Assembly: GCA_934047225.1 (NCBI GenBank)
Contig: OW203985.1
Location: 4,295,501 to 4,359,500, forward strand
Source of the DNA: Ypsolopha sequella
Taxonomy: Eukaryota; Arthropoda; Insecta; Lepidoptera; Ypsolophidae
Length of the DNA stretch: 64,000 bases
Direction: 5' to 3'
Part shown: positions 32,771 through 43,215 of the stretch, in pieces
Layout: the number at the start of each line of letters is the position of its first letter
Numbering within the stretch: the stretch's first letter is position 1
The notes under the pieces: model-generated
Told to the model about the DNA's origin: nothing
Database searches by the model: none
Seen by the model: the letters and a program-made list of their open reading frames with translations, nothing else
Made by a program: the position numbers and the translations under genes

Positions 32771-33071
32771 CCTTATATAATGTGAATGAGTTCTTACAAC
32801 ATTAATGAGATTTTTTTAATAACTCTTATTAAGTATTTGACATTTGTATCATTTGTATTATTCTGTATTTGACGTATAATTATAATAATTTTTTATAATT
32901 TTTTTATTACTAATATAGTAAATTTTTGAAGAATTAATGTATATTGGTATTGTGCTATTTTTTTAAGACTACTTCTGTAGCTGTATGCAATGAATGCTAA
33001 ATATTTTACAATTTCTTGACGTGTAATCTAAATAATTATGAATAAAAGTGTCTTATGTCTTATGTCTTATC

Positions 33072-33689
33072 TTTTAAGGTTTTTAATTTTTATTTTATTA
33101 TATCGTTTATTACTTGTTATTAGTTATTATTCACTGTAAGTTATTGCCACGTGATCGGAATGCGCTGCCATCACTGTTATGATCTATGGCTACTATTGAT
33201 TCTTTACCTCTATGATTGAATAAAAAGGTGATATAAAATATATCCCCTTGAATAAAATATGCTAGCATCTCTGACAAAACTCGCTGTGTTTAATTGTTTT
33301 TTGTTGAAAAGAAAAAAAGGATTTTATAAAAGGCACCAAACCATACATTCCAAGATACCTCCAGTTAAGTATTAATATTTTTCCATTAGTCCTGAAGCGG
33401 TCTACCGTAATGGTTGTTCTATTGAAATAGTCACGTGTCTAGAATAGAAGCATTCTCTTTTGCCAATGATGTGCCATTACGAGGCCGGTCAGGTAGCCGG
33501 CCGGTACTTACAGTTTCTATCTACCTTTCGATACAATTACTTTTTATCTTCTTTAAATGAATTGCTTTAATTTGTTTCCGGGAGGTTTTTGAGCAGCTTC
33601 TATTGGGAAATAATTTTCCTTAATGTTGTTTCTAAATTTGTGAATAATATTAAAAGTAAAAAATTATTCAATATTATACATTTTAGAGG
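33072..33689. other. AT-rich stretch, nothing recognised
   Basis: No coding frame or element ends; a ggccggtcaggtagccggccgg GC word lies at 33483-33504. Confidence 0.4.
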
Positions 33690-34100
33690 AATTAAAATTA
33701 ACGTAGGAAAAGCAAAGGTTAAGATGCTAGATAGGGATGAAGCGGTGACGAGAAAGTAGATAAGGTAAACAAGTTTGTCTATCTAGGTTGTCTATTTACG
33801 TGTGATGGAAAGTGTAATGGTGTGAAGACAATGCAGGAAATAAAGTTAAGGCTATCATTGAGGATAGGGCCCGCAAAAACATCAAAGTTCCCTAATTTAT
33901 CCTTCGTGGTTTGAAGAACTACTATTAGTGAAAAAATATATATTTCTGTCTAGAATTATAATGCACATAATCTTTATGGAGTAAGTGTAGTTTGATATTA
34001 AATGAGGTTGTGGTGTGAAAGAAAATGTAGTAACAAGAATAAAAAATTTAATGATTGGGTGGTTTGGGCATACAAAAAGGAAGTAGAAAAGTGAAAGTAT
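33690..34100 (+). pseudogene. Decayed LINE reverse transcriptase C-terminal fragment
   Basis: NKFVYLGCLFTCDGK at about 33761 is the conserved 'VYLG' step of LINE reverse transcriptases, and CGVKENVVTRIKNLMIGWFG with HTKRK at about 34010 corresponds to the later LRWFGH motif. Frames change in between. Same family as fragments at 51575-51910 and 61985-62125. Confidence 0.65.
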
Positions 34101-34901
34101 TTATGAGCATTTTTTTTTCAACGAAATCTATTTCTTCTTCATAATATATCATTTTTGATATAGTATAGGTACAACGGGCAGAAGGTCAATGCGAATAAAG
34201 TATGAGGCTTCAAAATAAATCCTAAAAATAAATCTCAGAAAAAATCAAATTCAAATTAAATCATTATTAAAATTCATCCCTAAATTAAATTATGTACGAC
34301 GGAATTTCAGAACGTGTTGCTTGCATGCCCTAAATATTTTAAACAAAATATTTTTACACTAAAATATACCAAACATCAATACGTACTACGTACGTTATAT
34401 CAGTTTATATTTCACGTAAGTACAAGCAGTATTACCGAAGTTATCACTGCAAGAAATAATAGACCACTTTTTTAATTTCCGAGGTAATCACGCGCTCCCT
34501 GTGTGACCTGACGTCATGATTCGGGTGGCATCGCCCGCGCGCCGTCCGCAACTCATACAAATAAAATCACGCGAGCCTGATTTATTTTAACCCTTAACCA
34601 CCTACCTCCGGTCTCAGAGACCGCAACGGATTTTGTTTTTTAATTTATTCGGCCAACGTAAGCCGTAGATATCTGTGCGTCTATGTACCTTTTCGTCGAT
34701 CTCTTGCAACAATTTTCAAGCACTCGTCAGGTGTATACTAACTTAAATATGTATTGTCATTGAAAATTACTGTAAGATCGATGTCGTGATGTCCTTAAGT
34801 CTTGGAGATACCAAAATATACGTTTTATTAAAAGGTTTATTCAGAAGGTTAAATTAAGCGCAAAATCGGTGAATATTTTTTAGGGTTACCTTTGTCAGAG
34901 G
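34101..34901. other. AT-rich stretch with one CpG-rich patch
   Basis: 34485-34565 is markedly GC/CpG-rich (cacgcgctccctgtgtgacc, ggcatcgcccgcgcgccgtc) against AT-rich flanks. No coding frame. It could be a promoter relic or element end; not assigned. Confidence 0.35.
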
Positions 34902-35170
34902 TACATATAAAATACTGGGTCTTTATGTGATGTTGCGCAAGCCGGAAACTGGTAATAGTACTCGTTTATACCAACAACTTTTACTATGAAGCTAATCCGT
35001 AAATCGTAAAAAAAAATCAGCTGTTGCATAGAAAAGTTACATAGCTACCCGACCAAATGTATGAAACAACTGATTTTGTTTCTCGATTTGTCAATTTTTT
35101 TTTCATGGAATTTTGTTCGTATGGCAGAGTTTTAACGCCAGTTTCCGGCTTCCTAAACTTTATTTATATA
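34902..35170. repeat. Palindromic-core family P, copy 2 (complete)
   Basis: Left arm gttgcgcaagccggaaactg ... caacttttactatgaagc and right arm cgccagtttccggcttcctaa form long inverted repeats. The core has aatcagctgttgcatagaaa and the reciprocal tgtatgaaacaactgatttt. About 270 bp in all. Confidence 0.8.
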
Positions 35171-35532
35171 AAAATGCACAAGTAGGTACTAGACAAAGTT
35201 AAGTTAGATAGGTAGGTTCTTACATCGAAATTATCTTCACAACAGAACGCAACAGTTTTAAGTCCTATTTTATAAAATTTTCGTGTAATTGTCACCCATT
35301 TCTTTTTGTATTTTGGACCCTTCGGCATGTTAAAAAACAACTTTTTCCGTGTTTTTACATTGGAATTAAAAAACAAAGCCATGACACGGTATTTATTATA
35401 AATTTTTAGCAACTACCTAGATGCTCTCTAGCAAAATAATACGAATGGGTGTAAGCGTGAGCGACCAGTGAATGAATGAGGGCACCCCGCCCGCACAAAA
35501 TAGATACTACCAGAAGGCCGACTCGACGACGG
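35171..35532. other. AT-rich stretch, nothing firm
   Basis: A reverse frame (35164-35412) shows no family resemblance. 35455-35530 is more GC-rich and leads into the hairpin at 35533. Confidence 0.35.
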
Positions 35533-35665
35533 AGCGAAAACAGACGCACACATGCATAGACGCGTACGTATGATGATCTTGGCAGAATTTCGTATTGGCA
35601 TTCACCCGAGTATCTCCGAGATCGTCGTACGTACGCGTCTATGTGTGCGTGCGCCTGTTTTCGCT
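35533..35665. repeat. 47-bp-stem imperfect hairpin, CpG-rich
   Basis: agcgaaaacagacgcacaca ... gacgcgtacgtatgatgatct (35533-35579) pairs with agatcgtcgtacgtacgcgtc ... cctgttttcgct (35619-35665) with few mismatches; the loop is about 39 bases. Composition is unlike the neighbours. It may be a MITE or a hairpin RNA source. Confidence 0.8.
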
Positions 35666-35837
35666 AGTTATGCGGAGTAAACATTCTGTAAGTGTAAGTG
35701 GTCATGTAGTGCCGCCCGGCCGGCGACAGGAACCGTCGCGTCATCACGCGATCAAGTACCGCCCACGTTTTTAAACAATTTAGAACGAAAATGCGCACTT
35801 TGATATTAAGGCGTGTGACCACGCTAAATAAGCAACT

Positions 35838-36000
35838 CGACGTGTGTCGGTACAAATATCAACGGAAACGACATTGAAATAATTTTCATTTCAGCGTGCC
35901 TCGAAAAGTGGCTGTTACGACAACCACTGCGTCTCCGGCTAGCGCAAAATGGGAGAAAATAATATTTTTCACATGGACGCCATGAACGGAAAAAAAATAT
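35838..36000 (+). repeat. Dispersed repeat family R, copy 3 (uninterrupted)
   Basis: gtgtcggtacaaatatcaac to gcgtctccggctagcgcaaa, then gggagaaaataatatttttc and acatggacgccatgaacgg. It is the uninterrupted counterpart of the copy split by the BEL element at 14984/20465. Confidence 0.75.
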
Positions 36001-36819
36001 TGAACTTAAATTTTTTAGATCTAAAAAATTCCTATAATTTGGTGAAATAATAGTTAAAATCGCTTTAGGCGTTTGGAAGGAGAAAGAGAATTCTTGTGTT
36101 AATCATGTGAAACTTTCGATGACTCTCAATTTTTTTTGTCCAAATTTACAATAGAAAAACAGTTTATGAAACTTAAAATTTATTTTTGACTCTATATATT
36201 TTCATGAAAGTTTTTGAACCACCCGTGTGGGAGGAGTAGGCCTTCAAAGACAGGTCCAAATTGCAGTTGGCGTATACATTCGCCTTCTCAGCTACTTTTA
36301 AAGATAGAAAAAAAGAAAGAACACCTTTAATCTCTAGATTTTTTTTTATTACTATATCATTGGTAGAATAAAACGTTTGTCGTCTACATTGTATTGACCG
36401 GCGAACGAAATCGTTCACGCCAGTATTGACGAATTAATATCAACAAGACGTTCAAACCCGAAGCAAACTTTTTGTTCGAACTCAGTACAAATTATTCAAT
36501 AGATTTCTCCCTTGAAAATTAACAGTTGAACCGAACAATAGATCATAATTCAATTACTAAATTTTAGGTATAAATTTTCAATTCAAATAATGAGCTTTAT
36601 GCTTGAATTATTGGTCAATTTAGAGTAATAATTCATGTCGATTTCGTGGAACCTATTTAAATAACCTGTTTTGAATGATGTACGGCATATAATAGATAAA
36701 CTGACCTAGTTATTTCACGATTAGTCGAACACATCCACAATCATAAATTTATATCTCCACTGCTAATATTAAGCATTGTAGTAATTGTAGTGCCTAATAC
36801 TTACCAATACCAACTGTGA
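36001..36819. other. AT-rich stretch, nothing recognised
   Basis: Reverse frame 36173-36418 shows no family resemblance. No repeats identified. Confidence 0.4.
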
Positions 36820-36950
36820 AGGAGAGCATCGTGAGGGAAACCTGATAAAAAGTGTGCTTTAGTGTGATTATTATGTTGGGGCGTAATAATCGTCGGTGAA
36901 ACGCGGGTATTCCGAGTTGTATGTAGTGTGACTTGCATTTCACTGTTCAC
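36820..36950 (+). repeat. SINE-like 3' module, second copy
   Basis: gaaggagagcatcgtgaggg (a familiar lepidopteran repeat phrase) is followed by gcgtaataatcgtcggtgaa and gtgtgacttgcatttcactg. It matches 7941-8003 and 38531-38593. Confidence 0.65.
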
Positions 36951-38351
36951 ACTCGGAACACCTTTGACGAACACTAGTTATCGTTGCAAATTTTCGCGGT
37001 AGCAAGGTGGTTAATGCAGTCATAATAATCTCTTTCAAGTGATGAAAAAATAATTGTACATAACTTTCGCTCTTAACGGGACACCTGACGCTAGAACATC
37101 AACAACACCAGGTTTTCAAGGGTTCATTGGAAGAAACTAGGTCTGTCCTCATATTGAAGAAAATATATTAGATTTCTTGTTCTTTTATCTAGGGATTCCA
37201 CCTATAAACAATGTTTTAAGATTTATACTTTTGTCAAAAAAAAAAATGTTTTCCACTCTCTTTCGTTCGTTCGTTTCAAAGACGCGGTTAAGAAATCAAC
37301 TTGTTTTTTTTTATAAAATAGGCAATAGAAATATGAAGGGATGTTACCTAAATCCAATATTTTTTCCCTACAAAATATTTCAGTTTTAGCTAAAAACACA
37401 TACGCGTCCAAGAACAAGAAGCCAAAGAGCCAACATATAATCGTCAATAAGAGATTTTGTATAGCAAACCGAATTAATATGGGAGTGCTTAGAAAAAATC
37501 GATAACCAAATGTATACTTAAACTACAAAACAACTTACTACATACTGAAATACTGATAATTGGTGTACATATAGATAAACTATATTACATAACTTAAAAT
37601 TTCTACATATATAGATAACTATATAATATATATATACGTGGCTAAATAAGTAAACATATCAAATATATAATAATATATAAGGATTCATAATAATACAGTA
37701 AGTAATAAATAACTAAACATAAGTTAAAATATTTTGAGTGTTTGCTAAATAGTGCTTTTTCAATTTCTTTTTGGAAGAGGAGATAGTGCGACATTGTCGA
37801 ATTGTGCGCGGGAGAGAATATCTTTATACGATATCAGTCCCATAAATTCTCTTCTTCAATGTAAAAGTTTTTTTTTCACTTGGAAATTGTACAATTTCAA
37901 TAATTCATCTATTCAGATCTGCCACCTTACACGATCAGAACAGTCGCATTCGCACAGAAAACAAAGCTTGGATAATTCTCACGATTTTTGTTGAATCAAA
38001 TTCATGAGATTGCGAATTCAGACACGATCAAATTTCAGCTAAAGGAAGTCGTACTTTCATTTATTGACTAGCCTTTCGTCTGCGGCTCTGGCTGCGTTTA
38101 TTCAGTATTTGCCATTCTCGGCTGAGCGGCTATTTTATGAACCTCTTATAACCTATACACTGACCAGGATAACTTCAATGATAATAAAGAAAACCACATC
38201 CAAATCCATTGAGTCGTTTTCGAGTTAAAACGGAACAAACAGACATAGATACAGAAATAAAGACAGACAAACAAACATATAGACAGACAAAAATAGTAGA
38301 ATTTCATTGAAAATTTAGCATAAAAAGACACGATTTTTTACTACTTTATGA
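36951..38351. other. AT-rich stretch; possible LINE/SINE tail near 38190-38320
   Basis: 38190-38320 contains tccattgagtcgttttcgag followed by a run of acagaca/aacaaac words, the appearance of a retroelement 3' tail. 37560-37700 is almost pure A/T. No genes. Confidence 0.4.
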
Positions 38352-38600
38352 TTAGGAAAGACCTCTGTAGTCTAGTCGTTAGAGTACTCGACCACTTATC
38401 CGGAAGTCGTGGGTTGAAATCCAAGAGCACGTTTGTGTCCGGGCTGCGTGCTTCAGAAAGCACGCTAAACTTTGTTCCATAAATTTTGTGCCCAAGTATA
38501 GCAAAAAGGCTCACTACTCATCAGTTGGGAAGTAATAATCGTTGGTTGAACGTGGGTGTTAGAGTGCTGACTCGAGTGTGACTTGCATTTCATAGGTTTA
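38352..38600 (+). mobile_element. tRNA-derived SINE
   Basis: Head gacctctgtagtctagtcgt (A-box-like, 38361) and gggttgaaatcc (B-box-like, 38411) about 40 bp apart, followed by a body and the module aagtaataatcgttggttga ... gtgtgacttgcatttcat. The order, pol III head then non-tRNA body, is that of a SINE. It resembles the copy at 46385. Confidence 0.65.
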
Positions 38601-38743
38601 TATCGTGACGATGTGATTTTTAATATAATGTAATATAATATAATTTTATGTAGGTCAGTGTTCTTATATATTAATAGTATGAGGGATATATGGCTGCCAT
38701 TATTGTATGGGTTTTTAACTGTCAAATTCACCATTTCAGGGTG

Positions 38744-38784
38744 GTCCAAAATTTTCTTACAAAGCTTGTAAGAAAATTTTGGAC
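38744..38784. repeat. Perfect 19-bp hairpin with 3-base loop
   Basis: gtccaaaattttcttacaa, loop agc, then the exact reverse complement. No mismatches in 38 paired bases. Confidence 0.95.
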
Positions 38785-39892
38785 AGTGCTTCGATAATTT
38801 TAAAGTTTTCAATTTTACCCTATTATATTAGAATAAATAGAATACAATTTGTCCTTTTTTACAGACTGAGGCTATATTTAACACCACATTTAAATTTTCA
38901 CCAATGCAAAGTGAACCTTAACCTGGATTTGTATAAAACTCTGGTATCACCGTATTTGTACCACTTTGTGAATCTAGTACTAACACTGATATCTCTATGA
39001 TTTATAGGCAACTCAATGAACTCATAGGACGCTGTGTGCTGCTGTACCACAGAGTCACTATTTAAAGTGCTCCAACGCTTTTGATCTCAAGTGAAATACC
39101 GATAGCGCCTGATCAATGCTTTCGCTAGGGTTGTGACTATAGATATCCGAGAGATGTGCCTTCATCGCTACTCACTACGTATTTGTCCGAGTTCAAGTGT
39201 CGCCAATTTCTCCCCCTCCCCTAAAGTTACTCACACCAGACTTACACCAAAGAAAAAATAATATTTATTATATATAAAAATATAAAACAACATTTGCTTA
39301 CGCATACAATGAAGCACACAACAAAAATAATATAATAATTATTGCACACGTATATAAAAGTAGGCGGAACTGGAACCTGTCACCACGGACAGTAAATACA
39401 CACAGATAACTAACTAGGGATAAGAAAGTAGTGCTGATAAGTAATAGAATAAATAATTATTATCTCCTTTATAATAATTCATTAGGGTGTATGCGTTTGT
39501 GTTTAAAATCATAACGGATATTTTGCCGTTTTATTTTTTTCCGATAAATTGGACATTTACGGAACGATTTTTTGATATTGTATTGAATTTGTATAGTCTT
39601 GCTTTAATATAATTTCAAAAGATGTTCAACTTCAACATTATAAAAACACAATTATCCGTAAAAACAAAATATATTATGTTTCATTATATAATATTAAAAT
39701 TTAAAAAATTGGATACGGCAAATTTTGTTTGATTTTCCACTTTCTAAATTTCACTTTATAGGTTCGCAGTTTTTTTTTTTCGTTTTGTTTGTGACACGGT
39801 GCATGTCAATATATGAACACAAATAAAACTTCGAAAAATGTAAACCAATGTGTTGCGTGTAGTGTTCAAGCAACAAATTGGTGGCGTATACA
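38785..39892. other. AT-rich stretch, nothing recognised
   Basis: No gene or element ends. 39040-39230 is less AT-rich but unassigned. Confidence 0.4.
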
Positions 39893-40155
39893 ACATGTAA
39901 CAGAAATGTGTAACAATATTTGAACAGCTTATTCAGTCAATGGCATAGAACAACTTTTACTATGTAACAAACCCTGTATCCCGAAAAAAAAATTAACTGT
40001 TTCATAGAAAAATGCAATGCCGCTCGGCTGAAATGTATGGAAGGGCAGATTTTTTTTTTGAGATTTCAGTGTTGGCTCCATAGTAAAAGTTGTTCTACAC
40101 CATTGACTGAATAAGCTCTTCAGATATGGTTACACCTTTCTGTTACACCTTGCAT
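39893..40155. repeat. Palindromic-core family P, copy 3 (different outer arms)
   Basis: Outer arms (tgtaacagaaatgtgtaaca / reverse of gttacacctttctgttacac) and gcttattcagtcaatgg on both sides frame a core that shares caacttttactatg and the cagctgttccatag-like centre with the other copies. The outer arms differ from those of 34902-35170. Confidence 0.75.
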
Positions 40156-41584
40156 ATTGTAAAGTAACAGAAGACGGTGATACAAGCATTTAGTAAACAA
40201 AATTTCACAATAATATCGGACCATTGCTTATCAGTAAAATCAACGCTTCAACAGCCACGTCACGTCAAAAACAACGCAATCTTAATTTTAAAAAATCGTC
40301 CAAAAATAGATACAGTGAAATAGTTGCTTATTTACTGGTGGTAGGACACGCCACGTGTCTTGAAGTTGGTTGTGACTGTCCTTGTTTTGAAGATTTTCAT
40401 TAAACAACTAGGCCTTTTAAAAATGTTCTAAAACGCGTAACGCACTCAGCATCTGTTTATTAACTAAACGGAGCGCATAGCCTTCGCTTATACATAAGGT
40501 CAGTTTGACCGCAAGTTAGCGTTCTGAGCCACGCCCCCAATCCATATCCCTCGATATCCGTGGTTGTGACCGTACAAATACATTACTCAATGTTTTAGAG
40601 GAACCAAAGTGGAACGGAGGGCACTCGTGACAGCCCAGCGTTCGTCGGTCGCGGTTTGTCGTCACCCAAACGTTTGCCGCATTAGCCTCTACTCACCGCA
40701 ATAATGTAAGTGGGACTACTCACAGTTTGCGCCTGCCCTTATTACCGTTGCAATTGAGATGAGAATTGCATCCACGGCAGTTTTTCTGATTGTATCAAAA
40801 ATATAGATGCGCAAAAACTTCGGCCTTGTCGACCGTAGCTCTGAAAATGGCATTATGTAGAATATCAAATACGTAACTCATTCTGCACAGCTCCGAATGT
40901 GTAATTCACAGATTCCTTCACACATTAGCCCCGGGAGTTTCATCAGGCTCTCGTGTTTGCGTTCCAACACAATGACGAAATAAAAGGCCGTTTCACCGGA
41001 ATTGTATATTCTTTGCGCCGTAATAAAAGAGGAACGCGTTCTATTATTCAAAAGACGCAAGGGCCGAGATGGAACATGGCTGCGGCATTTTTCAGGTGTA
41101 TGAGTATTTTTAGGGTTCCATTAAATGGTTACAATTTTTTGTGTCCGTCTGTAGTAGCAAAAAACTAAACTGACTTTGGAACAGGCCTGAAGTTCTTTTG
41201 TGTACCAGAGTTCGGCTTGATTGGGGCAGATGAACGAAGTTATATGAAAAGCGCCGCGCCGACTTCTTGAAATCGTGTGTCAGAAGCATTGACATGTCAG
41301 AAGAAAGAGTCATTTATCGATTCTAGGAATTTACTTTTTTACTGTTAGAAGTTACATAGCAAATAATAATTTCTAGCGTAAAATGCCTGCAGACATCATG
41401 AATGAGTGTTAAAAAAAACAAGAGAGCTTTGGTTAGAAGTATGTAACGTATCAAATTTTAGTACACAAACATTAGTCCTTTACGTAGTCAATTTGCAAAT
41501 TGACTTACCATGGAAGGCTAACCAGCGCTTCCAGCTTTCTTAGAAATTTGAAATTCCGTTCAAAAATATAACTTATAGCACATG
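40156..41584. other. Mixed stretch, nothing recognised
   Basis: 40440-40720 is more balanced in composition. 41108-41155 (ttagggttccattaaatggt, gtgtccgtctgtagtag) may be a decayed family K end. Short frames at 40878-41313 show no resemblance to known proteins. Confidence 0.35.
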
Positions 41585-41700
41585 CATAGGAAAAAACCAG
41601 CTAAGTGCGAGTCAGACTCGCGTACCTAGGGTTCCGTATTGTGGATGATAAATTTAATTTTGTCATCTTTTTTTGTGAATATCTCAACCGCTTTATTTTT
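41585..41700 (+). repeat. Family K, beginning fragment
   Basis: ccagctaagtgcgagtcaga and ctcgcgtacctagggttccg match the start of the copy at 45925. The rest of this copy has diverged. Confidence 0.65.
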
Positions 41701-42644
41701 CTTGTAATGTTTACGTAAACACATATTACCGTGATATTTTTATATTTTCCATTCCTCCAGTTTTGGAGATAACGACGGGGACATCCATTTTTTATGTTTT
41801 TTCAAGGATTTCTCGAAAAAGATGCAATTAAATATAGCCAAACTACATGTTTTTAAAATTCGCTTCTTAATACCTACTATTTGATACCCATATTGTGTCT
41901 TTATGAAATTATATTTTTATATTTTCTCATTTGTACTGAACTTTGTTTAATCGCTATAGTTTTCCTGTAATTGGCCAGTTATGATCTATATAATCGACAA
42001 TAACAATAACAATAATAATCGCCATGGGGCGGCAAAAGCCTCTTCGCCCTTATAAATTTAGCCGTCAATGTGCCTGCAATAGGACTGAATCAAGCACGTC
42101 GTCGATCAGGGCGCGCTCTAGACCCGTATCATTGTGTTTAATCACATGCGACACTACTAGTTGAATCACAAGTGCAAGAAGCGTGACGTACTGTTTAATC
42201 GCAAAAAACATCGTTTAACAAAAAGTTACGCAGTAACCTATTTTCATAGCAAAGTTTATCATTTGTGAACATAAGAAAACTACTACGACTGTCCCTACTG
42301 TCAAATTACAATATTCAAAATTCTAAGTGGTGCAAGATAACACTAAATTCCACGCGGACGAAGTCGCGGGCAACAGTTATACAAATAAATATTTTTTTTT
42401 ACCACTATAATAACTGAAAATTGTAAAGTTAAGTATTTATAATATTATTTAAAACTGTAAAAGAACCTTGCGTTGTAGGATACCGATACAAAAACATTTT
42501 TTTTTGGTATTTTTTTCGGTATTTCATGCATTACGCAAAAACCAATGAACGAGTTTTGGTATGGTTACCACTGTTTGATCCTCAGCAATGAGGCATTAAT
42601 TACAATTAAAGAAGGAAGGAAAATCACTGTTCAATAACTTAATA
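41701..42644. other. AT-rich stretch with a short dispersed motif
   Basis: ccacgcggacgaagtcgcgg at 42350-42369 recurs at 42870-42889; it is a common lepidopteran repeat end. 42030-42130 is more balanced in composition, unassigned. Confidence 0.45.
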
Positions 42645-42803
42645 AAGCCAATGCTGAAGGCTTTAATTTTAGTTTTAGTACTGTCAAAGCTTAAAATTTT
42701 CCAAAGAAAAGCTTCTAATCCTAACTCTTCAGGATTATTTTGTATCGAAGAAAATTTAGTTTCGACAGCACTAAAACTAAAATAAAGCCTTCAGAATCGG
42801 CTT
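42645..42803. mobile_element. Small MITE-like inverted repeat
   Basis: aagccaatgctgaaggcttt then attttagttttagtactgtc at the left pairs with the right end (reverse aagccgattctgaaggcttt, attttagttttagtgctgtc), about 55 bp per arm. No coding content. Confidence 0.75.
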
Positions 42804-42869
42804 TTTTATCTAACTAAAAACTGGATACTTTCTACTGCGGGAATCCCACTGTAGCCGCATTATCTTCTT

Positions 42870-42900
42870 CCACGCGGACGAAGTCGCGGGCATCAACTAG
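42870..42900 (+). repeat. Short lepidopteran repeat end, second copy
   Basis: ccacgcggacgaagtcgcgg followed by gcatcaactag. Confidence 0.55.
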
Positions 42901-43032
42901 TTCTTATATAATAGGCAAAAACACAAAGGTTCCTCTTTTCGGTATTGGCGCTTGACTCTACCCTTTTTTCGTGTAGTTTCCGTCCTGATCGCTGATTGGT
43001 CATGCAAGTGGTGTAATAACAAATTTAATAAT

Positions 43033-43215
43033 GTGTAATGGAGCCAACCCTGAAATCGTAAAAAAAAAATATCAGCTGTTCCATAGAAAAGTTAACTACC
43101 TACTCGACCTAAATGTATGAAACAGCTGTTTTTTTTTTCATGATATCAGGGTTGGCTTCATAGTAAAAGTTGTTCATATGGACGAGTACTATCACCAGTT
43201 TTCGTTAACAAAATG
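43033..43215. repeat. Palindromic-core family P, copy 4
   Basis: ggagccaaccctgaaatcgt and atcagctgttccatagaaaa pair with the right half atgaaacagctgtttttttt and gatatcagggttggcttcat; caacttttactatg-like and gtactatcaccagttttcg follow on the right only. Confidence 0.8.

Larger units (their letters stand above)
24985..33071 (+). mobile_element. CR1/Jockey-type LINE copy 1, full length but interrupted
   Basis: Holds ORF1 (25033-25918), ORF2 endonuclease (26193-27365) and, after a 3.7-kb insertion, ORF2 reverse transcriptase (31068-32770). The 3' end carries tandem tgtctta units (33049-33068), typical of CR1-group termini, and not a poly-A tail. The 5' limit is approximate. Related to the copy at 57936-61414 but from a different lineage, since the 3' UTRs do not match. 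Confidence 0.88.

Noticed and set aside
35164..35412. 82-codon reverse frame MLKIYNKYRVMALFFNSN...
   Set aside because: AT-rich, lysine/phenylalanine-biased, no family match and no supporting context.
36173..36418. 81-codon reverse frame
   Set aside because: No recognisable domain; composition matches the AT-rich background.
37177..37447. Overlapping frames on both strands
   Set aside because: Both driven by T/A runs; neither has protein-like features beyond chance.
38465..39000. Frames crossing the 38744 hairpin
   Set aside because: They read through a perfect palindrome and a SINE tail; not plausible genes.
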